Positions 27,489 through 37,298 of a stretch of DNA of 64,000 bases are shown here, piece after piece (position 1 is the stretch's first letter; each line of letters begins with the position of its first letter). A program made the translations under genes and the position numbers. The stretch spans positions 1,798,001 to 1,862,000 of the forward strand of contig NC_017033.1 in NCBI RefSeq assembly GCF_000242255.2, read 5' to 3'. This stretch comes from Frateuria aurantia DSM 6220. GTDB taxonomy: Bacteria > Pseudomonadota > Gammaproteobacteria > Xanthomonadales > Rhodanobacteraceae. The notes beneath the pieces are model-generated. The model saw nothing but the letters and a program-made list of their open reading frames with translations, made no database searches and was not told where the DNA came from.

Positions 27489-28958
27489 TCAGCGGGGTTT
27501 GCGGTGCCGCCGCCACTGGGCGATGGCCATGTTCAGCGCCACCCACAAGGCCAGCGCCGCGCATGGCCAGGCCAGTACCGCAGGCCGGTAGATGGCGATG
27601 GCGGCAGTCAGCAGAAGGCTGCCGATGCCGGCCAGAGCGGGCAGGGACGATTGATCATCCAGTACCCTGCGATTGATGATGACTGCGCCCACGGTATTGG
27701 CCAGCCGGATCGCGCTGGCTGCCGCCCGGCCCGAGCTGCCGCCGGCGTGATGCGGGCGGGGTGGTCGTGCTCCCTGAGTCTGTACGGTACTGCGGCGGTG
27801 GCGTCTGGCCAGCACGATCTCGGTGGCTTGTTCCAGATCGCGCAGATACTGGTCCTCCATCTGCCGGGCGAAGCCGGGATCTTCGACGGCCAGATCGATT
27901 TCCTGATTGTTCAGCCAGCTGGCGATGTTCAGATTGGAAGAGCCCACCCGGGCCCACTGTCCATCGGCGACCGCCGTCTTGGCATGCAGCATCGAGCCAT
28001 TCCATTCAAAGACCCTTACGCCGGCCTGCAACAGCGGCCGGTAACCGGCCCGCGACAGACTGGCCACGACCGGAATATCACTGCTGCCGGGAACCAGCAG
28101 TCTCACATCGACGCCATCGCGGGCGGCGGCGGCCAAGGCCTGCACATAAGGCGCGACGCCGACGAAATAGGCATCGGTGATCCACAACGAACGACGTGCG
28201 ATGGCGGCAATCAGCTGATCGACCCGGAACATGGTGGCGGTGGCCGGTTGTGTCGCGATCAGGCGGACGGCCATGTTGCCTGCTCCGGCGCAGGGTGGCG
28301 CTTCGGGATCCAGCCGGGCCGCGAGGGACGGTGGCAGTACTCCGCCGGTCTGTTGCCAGCTCTGGGCAAAGGCGCGCAGCAGTTCGGTGACGACCGGGCC
28401 GCGCAGGCTGACGCCGGTATCCCGCCAGGGTGTCACCGATCGCGAGGGGTCGCCCAGCCATTTGGCACTGATGCAGACGCCTGACAGAAAGCCCAGTTCG
28501 CCATCCACCACCAGCACCTTGCGATGATCGCGGCTGATCCATTGCAGGGCCTTGCCCCATTGGGGCGGATTGTAGACACGGATCTGTCCTCCGGCGAGGA
28601 CCAGCGGCTGCCAGAAGCGCCGGCCACTGGCACCCAGGCAACCCAGCCAGTCGCAGATCACCCGCACCTCGATGCCGCTGCGCGCAGCTTGTACCAGTGC
28701 ACCCAGAAAGGCCTGGCCGATTTCATCGTCGCGGACGATATAGTTTTCCAGCACAATGCTGCTGCGTGCCTTCTGGATCGCCGCCAGCCAGGCCTGAAAA
28801 TGTGCGCGGCCATCCATCAGAGGTTCGACCCGGTTGCCATGGCTTAGGCTGGCGCCTGCGGCCCGGCTGAAGGCGGCGCCCATGACTTCATGAGGAATGG
28901 TGCGGGGCGAAACGGCTCCGGGCAGCACGGACCTGGATGGATAGGGTCGATTCGGCAT
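27489..28958 (-). CDS. Phospholipase-D-type cardiolipin synthase
   Basis: 489 residues. Two HxKxxxxD active-site motifs are present, SRDHRKVLVVDGELGFLSG near residue 143 and MLHAKTAVADGQWARVGSSN near 323, defining a PLD-superfamily enzyme that condenses phospholipids to cardiolipin. The overall form resembles ClsB/YbhO rather than ClsA, because N-terminal membrane segments are missing; instead two hydrophobic segments sit at the C-terminus (about 437-475). The extended N-terminus may be shorter in reality, an ATG about 25 codons in being possible. Confidence 0.87.
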   Translation of the reverse strand: MPNRPYPSRSVLPGAVSPRTIPHEVMGAAFSRAAGASLSHGNRVEPLMDGRAHFQAWLAAIQKARSSIVLENYIVRDDEIGQAFLGALVQAARSGIEVRVICDWLGCLGASGRRFWQPLVLAGGQIRVYNPPQWGKALQWISRDHRKVLVVDGELGFLSGVCISAKWLGDPSRSVTPWRDTGVSLRGPVVTELLRAFAQSWQQTGGVLPPSLAARLDPEAPPCAGAGNMAVRLIATQPATATMFRVDQLIAAIARRSLWITDAYFVGVAPYVQALAAAARDGVDVRLLVPGSSDIPVVASLSRAGYRPLLQAGVRVFEWNGSMLHAKTAVADGQWARVGSSNLNIASWLNNQEIDLAVEDPGFARQMEDQYLRDLEQATEIVLARRHRRSTVQTQGARPPRPHHAGGSSGRAAASAIRLANTVGAVIINRRVLDDQSSLPALAGIGSLLLTAAIAIYRPAVLAWPCAALALWVALNMAIAQWRRHRKPR

Positions 28959-29187
28959 CGTCGCAGTGTAGGTGAACCACGCGACGCATGGCGAGCCTGT
29001 CGGCCCGCCCGTTCCGGAAGTGTGGTCCGTTGCTGCCCCTGTGGGCGCTCAAAGGGGGGGAGAACGCGCACAGGGACAGAACGGTAGGGCATGGACCTTG
29101 CGGTCGACGGAGTCATCTTGAGTCCCAGGCGCACCGATGACAAAGAACCAGGAAGCATGGTGATATGTCGATCGGCTGGGTACGCAC

Positions 29188-30636
29188 TCAGCGACGCAGG
29201 CGATGGCCGCTCAGTTCGGCGCCGGCTTCGGCTGCGAAGGCGCGATGCCACCAGGTCGAGCTGAGCGAGATCAGGGTGATCGCGACAAAGGTGATCGAGA
29301 AATCCGAATGCTGCGGCTGGACATGGCCGCGCGCCGTCATGGTCAGTCGCAGCAGCAGGGCTCCGATGCAGACGCCGACCGACAGCATCAGCTGTTGCAG
29401 CATGGTGTAGAAACTGTTCGCCGCGCTCATCTGTTCCATGGGCACGGCTTCGTAGGCGACGGTGTTGTAGGCACCGAACTGGAAGGACATAAAGGCGCCA
29501 CAGCAGAACAGGCAGCCGAAGATCAGCCACATCGGCCAGTCCGGCTGGAATACCGCGCAGACGGCATAGCCGAGGCTGGCCAGCACGCCATTGCCGATCA
29601 GGCCGTTGCGGAAGCCGGTCAGTCGCAGCAGGCGGGGCGTGACGCTGCGGGTCACCACCGCGCCGAAGGCGGTGGCTAGTACCAGTTCACCGCTGCGTAC
29701 CGCGCTGTAGCCGAAGCCGACCTGGAACAGCAGGGGCAGCAGGAACGGCTGGGCACCCTGGGTGATCCGCATCAGCGAGCCGGAAATGACCGACAGACGG
29801 AATGAGTCGATCTTCAGCAGGTCCAGATCCAGCAGGGGATGAGGACGGCGGCGGGCATGCCGCACATAGAGCCCGGCGGTGATCACGCCGCAGGCCAGCA
29901 GCGGCATGGACAGCTGGCCGGGATGATCCGGTCCGGACCACTCCAGGCCGAACAGCAAGGCGCTGGAGCTGACGCCGCAGAGGATGAAGCCGGAAAGATC
30001 GAAGGGATGGGCGCCGCGCGGGCGGCAGACGTCGGGAATGAACTTCCAGACCAGATACAGCCCCAGCAGTCCGATCGGCAGATTGATGTAGAAGATCCAG
30101 CGCCAATCCAGATGGGTGACGATCAGGCCTCCCAGCGGCGGGCCCAGGATGGGGCCGAGAAAGGCTGGTACCAGCGCCCAGGACATCGCCGAGACAAGAT
30201 CCTTGCGATCCACCGTGCTGAGAATGATCAGGCGTCCGACCGGCGTCATCATGGCGCCCCCCATGCCTTGCAGCAGCCGGGCCGCGACGATCCCCGGCAT
30301 GCTGTGGACCAGGGAGCAGGCGATCGAGCCGAACATGAACACCGCGATCGAGGCGCACATCACCCGGCGGCTGCCGAAACGGTCCGCGATGACCCCGCTG
30401 GTCGGTATCAGCACCGCGAGGGCCAGCAGATAGCTGGTCAGCGCCACGCTCATGGCCGGAGCTGCCACGTGGAAGTCGCGGGCCATCGCCGGCAGTGCCG
30501 TCGCCAGCACGGTGGCGTCCAGCTGCTCCATGAAAATCGCGCAGGCGACAATCAGGGCAATGGTCCGATAGGACCGTGGCGGGGCCGGAGCCGCATGGGT
30601 ATCGAAAGGGCTGGAGGCAGGTGCCGATGGCGGCAT
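29188..30636 (-). CDS. MFS multidrug exporter, DHA2 (EmrB/QacA) type
   Basis: 482 residues with about 14 membrane segments. Motifs of the DHA2 family are seen: MEQLDATVLATALPAMARDF in helix 1, the loop ADRFGSRRV, and motif C-like GPILGPPLGGLI followed by WRWIFYINLPIGL. It would expel drugs or other toxic compounds using the proton gradient. No EmrA-type adaptor gene is adjacent. nhaA is divergent. Confidence 0.92.
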   Translation of the reverse strand: MPPSAPASSPFDTHAAPAPPRSYRTIALIVACAIFMEQLDATVLATALPAMARDFHVAAPAMSVALTSYLLALAVLIPTSGVIADRFGSRRVMCASIAVFMFGSIACSLVHSMPGIVAARLLQGMGGAMMTPVGRLIILSTVDRKDLVSAMSWALVPAFLGPILGPPLGGLIVTHLDWRWIFYINLPIGLLGLYLVWKFIPDVCRPRGAHPFDLSGFILCGVSSSALLFGLEWSGPDHPGQLSMPLLACGVITAGLYVRHARRRPHPLLDLDLLKIDSFRLSVISGSLMRITQGAQPFLLPLLFQVGFGYSAVRSGELVLATAFGAVVTRSVTPRLLRLTGFRNGLIGNGVLASLGYAVCAVFQPDWPMWLIFGCLFCCGAFMSFQFGAYNTVAYEAVPMEQMSAANSFYTMLQQLMLSVGVCIGALLLRLTMTARGHVQPQHSDFSITFVAITLISLSSTWWHRAFAAEAGAELSGHRLRR

Positions 30637-30841
30637 GGGAGCAAGATCCTCAAGGCATCGCCTGACGACCGGAAGCCACCGCGGAGCGGGTGACCGGCCG
30701 TGGTCGGCGAAGAACGCCTATTATCGTGCCGAGGGACAGCCCGGGCAATCGGTCGCAGTCTGTCACTGCGCCGGGCGGGCGTCGGATATCGCCATCGCGT
30801 CACCCGGCTATGCTAGGATCACGGTCCAGGGTGTCTTGGCC

Positions 30842-32095
30842 ATGGTGGCGCAAGACAGGTCGATGCGCAGGTCGGGCCGCCGCGCGGACAAGCCGTCGAT
30901 GACTGCCAAGCCTGCCGTTCCCCTTATGGATTCTGCCGGGGACCACCCGGTCCATGCCGGGCGCCGATCCGGCCTGTTGCTGGTGCTGGCCGCCCTTGCC
31001 GGCTTGTGCCTCGCCAATGTGCTGCCCGCGGGGCGGGTGACGGATTTCTGGGACCAGCCATGGAGGCTGGCGAGTTCCTGGCAGCTGCCTTCCCTGGCGA
31101 ACATGTTCGACGAAGGGCTGATGGCCTTGTTCTTTCTGGCCGCCGGTCTGGAAATCAAGCTGGAACTGTGTTGCGGCAGTCTTCGCGGGTTTCGCCGTGC
31201 CGCCTTGCCGGTGGCTGCCGCCTGCGGTGGCGTGCTGGTGCCGGCTTTGATCTACCTGATCTGCAATGCGGGCTTGCCGCAGGTTTCGGGCTGGGCGGTG
31301 CCGACGGCTACCGACATCGCCTTCGCCACCGGCATGCTGGGCTTGCTGCCGCAGAGCCTGGGGCGTTCTCTGCGGCCGCTGTTGCTGGCACTGGCGATGA
31401 TCGACGACGTGATTGCGGTGCTGGTGGTCATGCTGTTCTACAGTCAGGCACTGGCGCCGGGCGGAGCTATCTGGCTGCTGGCGGCCGCGACCCTTTATCT
31501 GTTGCTGCGGTGCCGGGACCAGGCCGCCACGGTGATGCTGCTGAGCGTCGGCGTGCTGATCTGGATCGGCCTGTGGCGGTGCGGCCTGCATCCGGCGCTG
31601 GCGGGCATGGTGCTCGGCCTGCTGTGGCCGGCGGGACGCACAAGACCCTGGCATGGTGCGAGGCGCCTCAAGGCAGCCCTGGATCCCTGGGTCGCCTATG
31701 TCGTCATGCCGGGATTCGCCCTGATACATGCCAGCATCGACCTGCATGGGCTGGTGCTGACTTCCACCGCAGCCTTGCGCCTTGGTGTGGGCGTGGTGGC
31801 CGGTCTGGTGCTGGGCAAGCCGATCGGGATCGTGCTGGCGGCATGGGCGGCGATACGGCTCGGACTGGCCCGGCGGCCGGCGGGCATGAGCTGGCCACAG
31901 CTGGCGCTGATCGGGATGCTGGCCGGGATCGGACTGACCATGGCGATGTTCATCACCACCCTGGCACTGACGGATGTCCATGCACAGCGTCTGGCGCGAT
32001 GTGCCGTACTGCTGGGCAGCCTGTTGTCGACCCTGCTGGCGCTGGGCTTCGGCGGGTGGCTGAGTCGCCGAGGCCCACCCATCGAACCTGTATGA
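30842..32095 (+). CDS. nhaA: Na+/H+ antiporter NhaA
   Basis: About 417 residues. An inner-membrane antiporter exchanging Na+ (or Li+) for protons. The family signature is clear: GLMALFFLAAGLEIKLEL, ATDIAFATGMLGLLP, and AMIDDVIAVL with the paired aspartates that carry the transport, then MSWPQLALIGMLAGIGLTMAMFI in the later helices. The start is uncertain: ATGs at 30842, 30863 and 30899 all precede the first helix. Confidence 0.93.
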   Translation: MVAQDRSMRRSGRRADKPSMTAKPAVPLMDSAGDHPVHAGRRSGLLLVLAALAGLCLANVLPAGRVTDFWDQPWRLASSWQLPSLANMFDEGLMALFFLAAGLEIKLELCCGSLRGFRRAALPVAAACGGVLVPALIYLICNAGLPQVSGWAVPTATDIAFATGMLGLLPQSLGRSLRPLLLALAMIDDVIAVLVVMLFYSQALAPGGAIWLLAAATLYLLLRCRDQAATVMLLSVGVLIWIGLWRCGLHPALAGMVLGLLWPAGRTRPWHGARRLKAALDPWVAYVVMPGFALIHASIDLHGLVLTSTAALRLGVGVVAGLVLGKPIGIVLAAWAAIRLGLARRPAGMSWPQLALIGMLAGIGLTMAMFITTLALTDVHAQRLARCAVLLGSLLSTLLALGFGGWLSRRGPPIEPV

Positions 32096-32485
32096 TTTCA
32101 GGGAAGGCATTCCACGGGAGAGGGCAATCGGCTTTGCCTGAGGTTGGCCCGTGTTCCCATCAATCATGCCGAAGAGTGGCGGTAGAGTGGCGGTGGTAGA
32201 CGGCGCCGAAGTCACCGCGGGTGATCGAATTGCCGCAGCCGCATGCCGGAAGGGCTTTCGACGGGTCATACCGCCGATCATTCCGGGTCGGTAGCCAACA
32301 AAGGTCGGGTGGCTGCAGTCCATCTCGGGATATGGCCGGAAGGCTTGAAAAGCCCGCGGGGCAAAGGTTTCAGCGCATCGGTCGAGCCGATGGAGGAGAT
32401 CAGCGCGAGCCTTGGCCAATCCGGCCGGTCGGCTTGCCAGGGCTGCTTGATAGTCAAAAGCTATCGTTGGGATGCTTACAGTCGA
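32096..32485. other. Intergenic region upstream of the peroxidase gene
   Basis: About 390 bases with a short near-repeat (AGTGGCGGTAG then AGTGGCGGTGG near 32175) and no convincing reading frame. A promoter follows at its right end. Confidence 0.4.
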
Positions 32486-32515
32486 TTGGAGTGAAGGCTC
32501 TGCGCTGACTAGTAT
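32486..32515 (+). promoter_or_regulatory. Predicted promoter of the tri-heme peroxidase gene
   Basis: TTGGAG (32486-32491) and TAGTAT (32510-32515) with an 18-base spacer, 38 bases before the start codon. Confidence 0.45.
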
Positions 32516-32553
32516 GGTTTCCAGTCAAAGCCCCGGTAGGGGTGCTTCAGCCA

Positions 32554-33999
32554 ATGGGGAATATATTGAAAAAGATCATTCTGAGCTTGGTGGTATTGGG
32601 TCTGGCCGCCTACGGCGGCTCGGTCGCCTATCTGCAACACTGGGACCATGCCACCGCACCGCAGTTGCCTGCGAACTCGCCGACACGTAACGATCCCGTG
32701 GCGCTGGCGGCCTTCAATTCGCTGCGCGAAGCCCGCTGTGACTTCTGCCATGCCACCCATACCGAGCTGCCGTTCTATTTCCATGTGCCGCTTGCCAACC
32801 AGTTGATGAGCAAGGATGTTTCCGAAGGTCTGCGTCACTTCCGGATCGAGCCGGTGCTGTCGGCCCTGCAAGAAGGCAAGCCGGTCAATGAAGAGCAGCT
32901 CGGCCGCATCGAGGAAGTGATCAGTCAGGGGCGCATGCCGCCTGATCTCTATGTGTTCATGCATTGGCATGCCCATCTGAACGCCCAGCAGAACCAGGCC
33001 GTGCTGAGCTGGGTACAGCAGGAGCGTCGTCAGCACTATGCGATGCCGGGCGTGGCCAGCGATCACGCCGCCGATCCGATCCAGCCGGTTCCGGCCTCGC
33101 TGCCGGTCAATGCCGAGCAGGTCGCGCTGGGCCAGAAGCTGTTCTTCGACAAGCAGTTGTCCGGTGACGGTACCCTGAATTGCGCCAGCTGCCACGATCT
33201 GCAACACGGTGGTGTCGATCATCTGGTGACGGCCACGGGTATCCACGGCCAGAAGGGCCCGATCAATGTGCCCACCGTGTACAACGCCGTATTCAACGTG
33301 TTGCAGTTCTGGGACGGACGCGCCAAGGACCTGGCTGATCAGGCTGCGGGTCCGGTGATGAATCCGCTGGAGATGGGGTCGCACGACTGGAACGATGTCG
33401 CCGCCCGACTGAATCGGGACCCGGCCTACGCCGCCCAGTTCCAGAGCGCCTTCGGCAGCCCGGTGATCGATCAGCGCAGCGTCACCTCGGCCATCGCCGC
33501 CTATGAAACCACCCTGATCACCCCTGATTCGCGATTCGACAAATATCTGAAGGGTGATGCCCAGGCCATCAATGCCGAAGAGAAGCATGGCTACGAGCTG
33601 TTCAAGCAGGTCGGCTGCTCGGGCTGCCACAATGGTGTCGCCGTCGGTGGCGGGGCTTTCGAAGTGATGGGGCTGGAAGGCAACTACTTCGGAGATCGCG
33701 GCGGCCAGCTGACTGCGGCGGACGCCGGCCGCATCGGTGTCACCAAGGATCCGCTGGATGACCATCGCTTCAAGGTGCCGACCCTGCGCAATGTGGCCCT
33801 GACCGCCCCGTACTTCCATGACGGCAGTGCCAAGACTCTGGAGCAGGCCGTGCGCGAGATGGCCAGATACCAGACGCCGGATCACAACATGTCCGATGCC
33901 GACGTGCATGCCATCGTGGCTTTCCTGAACACCCTGACGGGTACCTACCAGGGCAAGTCGCTGGCGACTGACGACAGCCAGGCGGCAACTGCCAAGTAA
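32554..33999 (+). CDS. Tri-heme cytochrome c peroxidase (YhjA-like)
   Basis: 481 residues. An N-terminal membrane anchor (about residues 8-26) is followed by three heme-c sites: CDFCH at 62-66, CASCH at 210-214 and CSGCH at 355-359. Classical bacterial peroxidases have two hemes; an N-terminal third heme domain plus anchor is the layout of E. coli YhjA, a quinol peroxidase. It would reduce hydrogen peroxide in the periplasm with electrons from the quinol pool. ATG 32554 follows TAGGGG by 11 bases; GTG 32542 is in frame. Confidence 0.92.
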   Translation: MGNILKKIILSLVVLGLAAYGGSVAYLQHWDHATAPQLPANSPTRNDPVALAAFNSLREARCDFCHATHTELPFYFHVPLANQLMSKDVSEGLRHFRIEPVLSALQEGKPVNEEQLGRIEEVISQGRMPPDLYVFMHWHAHLNAQQNQAVLSWVQQERRQHYAMPGVASDHAADPIQPVPASLPVNAEQVALGQKLFFDKQLSGDGTLNCASCHDLQHGGVDHLVTATGIHGQKGPINVPTVYNAVFNVLQFWDGRAKDLADQAAGPVMNPLEMGSHDWNDVAARLNRDPAYAAQFQSAFGSPVIDQRSVTSAIAAYETTLITPDSRFDKYLKGDAQAINAEEKHGYELFKQVGCSGCHNGVAVGGGAFEVMGLEGNYFGDRGGQLTAADAGRIGVTKDPLDDHRFKVPTLRNVALTAPYFHDGSAKTLEQAVREMARYQTPDHNMSDADVHAIVAFLNTLTGTYQGKSLATDDSQAATAK

Positions 34000-34037
34000 G
34001 CCTGTTGCACTCCCGCTGTGGCGGAGTCAGGCAGAGA

Positions 34038-34064
34038 CCCCCGGTGATCTTCGATCACCGGGGG
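34038..34064. terminator. Terminator between the peroxidase gene and hpaI
   Basis: CCCCCGGTGATC (34038-34049) and GATCACCGGGGG (34053-34064) pair perfectly around a TTC loop, with GCTTCTTT after it on the plus strand. It lies between two convergent genes and may stop both. Confidence 0.85.
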
Positions 34065-34140
34065 GCTTCTTTGTCCACGAGCACCATCCCCGGAAGCAGG
34101 GGCCTGGCAGGTCGGTTCGGGGCGGATGTGCAACGTACTT

Positions 34141-34908
34141 TCAGTGATGGAAGCGGACGGCCAGCTGGCGGGCAGCACCGAGCAGCAGACGAGTGTCAAC
34201 GCCGACCGCCACGAACAGCGCGCCCATCCGCAGCCAGTTTTCGGCCTGAACGGGATCCGTGCTCAGAATGCCGGCGGCCTTGCCGAGCCCTCGCACCGTG
34301 GCGATGCCTTCCGCCAGGGCCTGCTGCACCTCTGGCGCATCCGCCTGCCCCAGATGGCCCAGGGAGGCCGACAGGTCGGCCGGTCCGAAAAACACGCCAT
34401 CCACGCCAGGGACGGCCGCGATCTCCGCCAGTGCTTTCAGGCCCCGGTCCGATTCGACCTGTACCAGCACGCAGATCTGTCTGGCAGCATGTTGCAGATA
34501 GCCGTCGATTCCGTTCCAGCGGGAGGCCCGGGCCAGTGCGCTGCCGACGCCACGGATGCCGGCGGGTGGATAACGGGTGGCGGCCACCAGCCCGGCGGCT
34601 TGTTCGGCACTCTCCACCATCGGCAACAGCAAGGTCTGTGCACCGATATCCAGGTATTGCTTGATCAAGGCGGTATCACCTTGTACCGGCCGCACCACCG
34701 GCTGACTGGGATAAGGCGCAATGGCCTGCAATTGGCTGAGTACGCTGCGCAGGTCATTGGGGGCGTGCTCGGCATCGATCAGCAACCAGTCGAAGCCGGC
34801 GCTGGCCAGCAATTCGGCCGGATAGGCATCGGCCAGGCCCAGCCACAGTCCGATCTGCGGAATCTGTTGCTGCAAACGCTGTTTGAAACGGTTGACGGGA
34901 AGTTTCAT
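34141..34908 (-). CDS. hpaI: 4-hydroxy-2-oxo-heptane-1,7-dioate aldolase
   Basis: 255 residues, close to E. coli HpaI (262). A class II metal-dependent aldolase that splits 4-hydroxy-2-oxoheptanedioate into pyruvate and succinate semialdehyde, the last step of this operon. Motifs: [33 protein letters not shown] at the N-terminus, [11 protein letters not shown] with the metal-binding Glu region, and [16 protein letters not shown]. It is the last gene of the leftward hpaGEDFHI operon, 14 bases after hpaH. Confidence 0.95.
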   Translation of the reverse strand: MKLPVNRFKQRLQQQIPQIGLWLGLADAYPAELLASAGFDWLLIDAEHAPNDLRSVLSQLQAIAPYPSQPVVRPVQGDTALIKQYLDIGAQTLLLPMVESAEQAAGLVAATRYPPAGIRGVGSALARASRWNGIDGYLQHAARQICVLVQVESDRGLKALAEIAAVPGVDGVFFGPADLSASLGHLGQADAPEVQQALAEGIATVRGLGKAAGILSTDPVQAENWLRMGALFVAVGVDTRLLLGAARQLAVRFHH

Positions 34909-34922
34909 GGTGGACTCCTGGC

Positions 34923-35726
34923 TCAGACGAAGCGGCAGGCGATGCTGCCCAGGCGGTCGTAATCGACATGGAAGGTATCGCCGGCGCGAATATCCACCGG
35001 CCGTGTGAAAGATCCGGCAAGAATGATCTGTCCGGCTTGCAGTTCCACTCCGTGACGGGCGAGCTTGTTGGCCAGCCAGGCGACTCCGTGTGCCGGGTGA
35101 TTCAGTACGGCTGCCGAGACGCCGGATTCCTCGATGACCCCGTTGCGCCAGAGCACGGCCATGACCCGGCGCAGGTCGATCGTATCGGGTCGCACCGGCA
35201 AGCCGCCCAGCACCAGTCCGGCATTGGCGGCATTGTCCGAAATGGTGTCGGTGACCTTGCGGGTCTCGCCATTGGCGGGATCGAGGCGTTGGATGCGGGC
35301 ATCGATGATTTCCAGTGCAGGCATGATCCAGCGCGTGGCATCCAGCACCTCGGTGATGGTGATGCCCGGACCGCGCAAGGGGCGGTCCAGGACAAAGGCC
35401 AGTTCGACCTCCAGTCGTGGCACGATGAAATCGCTGACGGCTATGTCGCCGCCTTCGCCGTACAGCATATCGTCGAGAAGAATGCCATGATCGGGCTCGT
35501 CGATATGGGACGATATCTGCATGGCGCGCGAGGTCAGTCCGATCTTGTGGCCGATCACGCGGCGCTCATCGGCCAGCTTCATGTCCACCCACGCGCGCTG
35601 GATGGCATAGGCATCGTCCAGATCAAGCTGCGGATACTCTTGTGAAAACTGAGGCAGCTGCTGGCGGCTGCGCTCAGCCTTGTACAGACGCCGGGCAGCC
35701 TGCCGGATGGTTTCGGCCTGCAACAT
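34923..35726 (-). CDS. hpaH: 2-oxo-hepta-3-ene-1,7-dioate hydratase
   Basis: 267 residues, the same as E. coli HpaH. It adds water to 2-oxohept-3-enedioate ahead of the HpaI aldolase. The fumarylacetoacetase-like hydratase fold is shown by [39 protein letters not shown] and the metal-site region [15 protein letters not shown]. The start at 35726 has AGGAG nine bases upstream. Confidence 0.95.
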   Translation of the reverse strand: MLQAETIRQAARRLYKAERSRQQLPQFSQEYPQLDLDDAYAIQRAWVDMKLADERRVIGHKIGLTSRAMQISSHIDEPDHGILLDDMLYGEGGDIAVSDFIVPRLEVELAFVLDRPLRGPGITITEVLDATRWIMPALEIIDARIQRLDPANGETRKVTDTISDNAANAGLVLGGLPVRPDTIDLRRVMAVLWRNGVIEESGVSAAVLNHPAHGVAWLANKLARHGVELQAGQIILAGSFTRPVDIRAGDTFHVDYDRLGSIACRFV

Positions 35727-35773
35727 GGTGGGGATACTCCTGCAAGGAAGGCGGATCACGGCGGTCGCCGGTC

Positions 35774-36181
35774 TCAGTGTTCATGGAAGTGGGCATGCAA
35801 GGTGCCGGACCGTGCCTGGTAGACCTGGCCCTGGTTTTCGTCGATCTGCAAGGTGATGCCGATCGGCCGCTCGCGGCGTCCTGGATTCAGGCCTTTCTGC
35901 AATACCGCAAGCAAGGCATCGCCCACGGCGCGATGGACCGCCGCGGGGCGTCCGCGTCCGATCCGCAGCAGGGCATACAGGAAGTCGTAGCGACCGGCCC
36001 CGTCTGCGATGGCGGCATGCGCGGCCGGACTGGCGAATACCCGCACGCCGCCGATGGGGAAGACCGGCTGGCCCGCCTCGTCCTTCTGCTGGCACAGGAT
36101 ATCGGCCAGCTGGCGGACCAGTCCGTCAAAATCGATCTCGGCATCGAGATCGGCGGTGTAGAGCATGGTCAGATGTGGCAT
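35774..36181 (-). CDS. hpaF: 5-carboxymethyl-2-hydroxymuconate Delta-isomerase
   Basis: 135 residues. It isomerises 5-carboxymethyl-2-hydroxymuconate to its oxo form. A small trimeric tautomerase-superfamily enzyme starting [12 protein letters not shown], so after Met removal the N-terminal catalytic Pro is in place. Slightly longer than the E. coli enzyme (126). Spacing of 47 bases to hpaH and 36 to hpaD fits one operon. Confidence 0.92.
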   Translation of the reverse strand: MPHLTMLYTADLDAEIDFDGLVRQLADILCQQKDEAGQPVFPIGGVRVFASPAAHAAIADGAGRYDFLYALLRIGRGRPAAVHRAVGDALLAVLQKGLNPGRRERPIGITLQIDENQGQVYQARSGTLHAHFHEH

Positions 36182-36217
36182 GGGCGTCTCCTTGAGGCCT
36201 GCAGCCTGGGCGGTGGG

Positions 36218-37141
36218 TCAAAGACGGGCCGAGGCCGGCACCGGTCGATGCGCGATGGCCTGGGGGGCAGGGATCCTGTCGCCGTCCTGCGGCGTGACGG
36301 GGAACAGGACATTCACCTGACCGGTCCCGGATGACGGGAAGTAGGGCGTGATCAGCCGGGCATGTCCCGAATAGGCCGACCACCCCAGCGCACCAAGCAG
36401 CATCGCGGTGTCATGCATGAAACCTTCGCCGTGGCCTTTGGCTGCGTATTCGGGCAGCATTGCGCAGAATTCGGGCCAGCGGCCGTGCTGCCACAGCTGC
36501 AGGACCTGCTGATCCAGCATGTCCAGAAACGGACTCCAGATCCTGTCGATATAATCGGGCGCCAGCCCGTTCTGGGCGAAACGATGGGACAGCGAGCCGC
36601 TGGCCAGAAAGGCCACGGTGCCCTCGTAGTGATCCTCGATCGCCTTGCGCATCGCCCAGCCCAGACGGGCACTGTCATGGAGGTAATGGACGGTGCACAA
36701 GGCCGAGATCGAGATCACTTTGAAATGCTGATCGCCGTTCATGTAGCGCATCGGTACCAGGGTGCCGTATTCGGGGGCCAGGGTGGTGCTGTCATGAGCC
36801 AGGGTTTCCACCCCGTAGTCGCCGGCAACCTTGGCCAGCAGCTGGCCAAGAGCTGGGTTGCCGGGAAAGGCATAAGGCATGTTGCGGATGAAATGAGGCA
36901 GCTCATTGCTGGTGTAGATGCCTTCGAACCGGGCCGGACAGTTGATGTGATAGCCGGCATTGACCAGCCAGTGCGTGTCGAAGACCACGATGGTATCGAC
37001 GCCTCGCTGGCGGCAGAGCCGTCCGATTTCGTGATGGCCTTCGATCGCAGGGCGCCGCAGACCTTCGTACAGCCGGCCCGGCTCGCTGAGGTACATCGAA
37101 GGCACGTGAGTGATCTTGGCGGCCAGGGCGAGTTTGCCCAT
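36218..37141 (-). CDS. hpaD: 3,4-dihydroxyphenylacetate 2,3-dioxygenase
   Basis: 307 residues. An extradiol (LigB-type, class III) ring-cleaving dioxygenase that opens homoprotocatechuate. The beginning GKLALAAKITHVPSMYLSEP and the blocks VVFDTHWLVN, TSNELPHFIRNMPY, ASGSLSHRF and FPSSGTGQVN are nearly as in E. coli HpaD. The C-terminal tail is about 20 residues longer. AAGGAG lies eight bases before the ATG. Confidence 0.96.
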   Translation of the reverse strand: MGKLALAAKITHVPSMYLSEPGRLYEGLRRPAIEGHHEIGRLCRQRGVDTIVVFDTHWLVNAGYHINCPARFEGIYTSNELPHFIRNMPYAFPGNPALGQLLAKVAGDYGVETLAHDSTTLAPEYGTLVPMRYMNGDQHFKVISISALCTVHYLHDSARLGWAMRKAIEDHYEGTVAFLASGSLSHRFAQNGLAPDYIDRIWSPFLDMLDQQVLQLWQHGRWPEFCAMLPEYAAKGHGEGFMHDTAMLLGALGWSAYSGHARLITPYFPSSGTGQVNVLFPVTPQDGDRIPAPQAIAHRPVPASARL

Positions 37142-37298
37142 GACGTGTACTCCTTGGGTGGATGATCAGCCTGTGTTGCGACCGCGCCGACGCGCAGCGG
37201 GCTGGAAGGCGGCAGAAGGCGCTGCCTTGGCCGCCCATCGGGTCTGGAGCCGGCTAGGTGGAGGCACCCGTGCCGGCTGCCGCGGCTACCGGTCTGGC

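Noticed and set aside
32447-32460. TTGAT half site upstream of the peroxidase gene
   Set aside because: The second half does not match ATCAA, so an FNR site cannot be supported.
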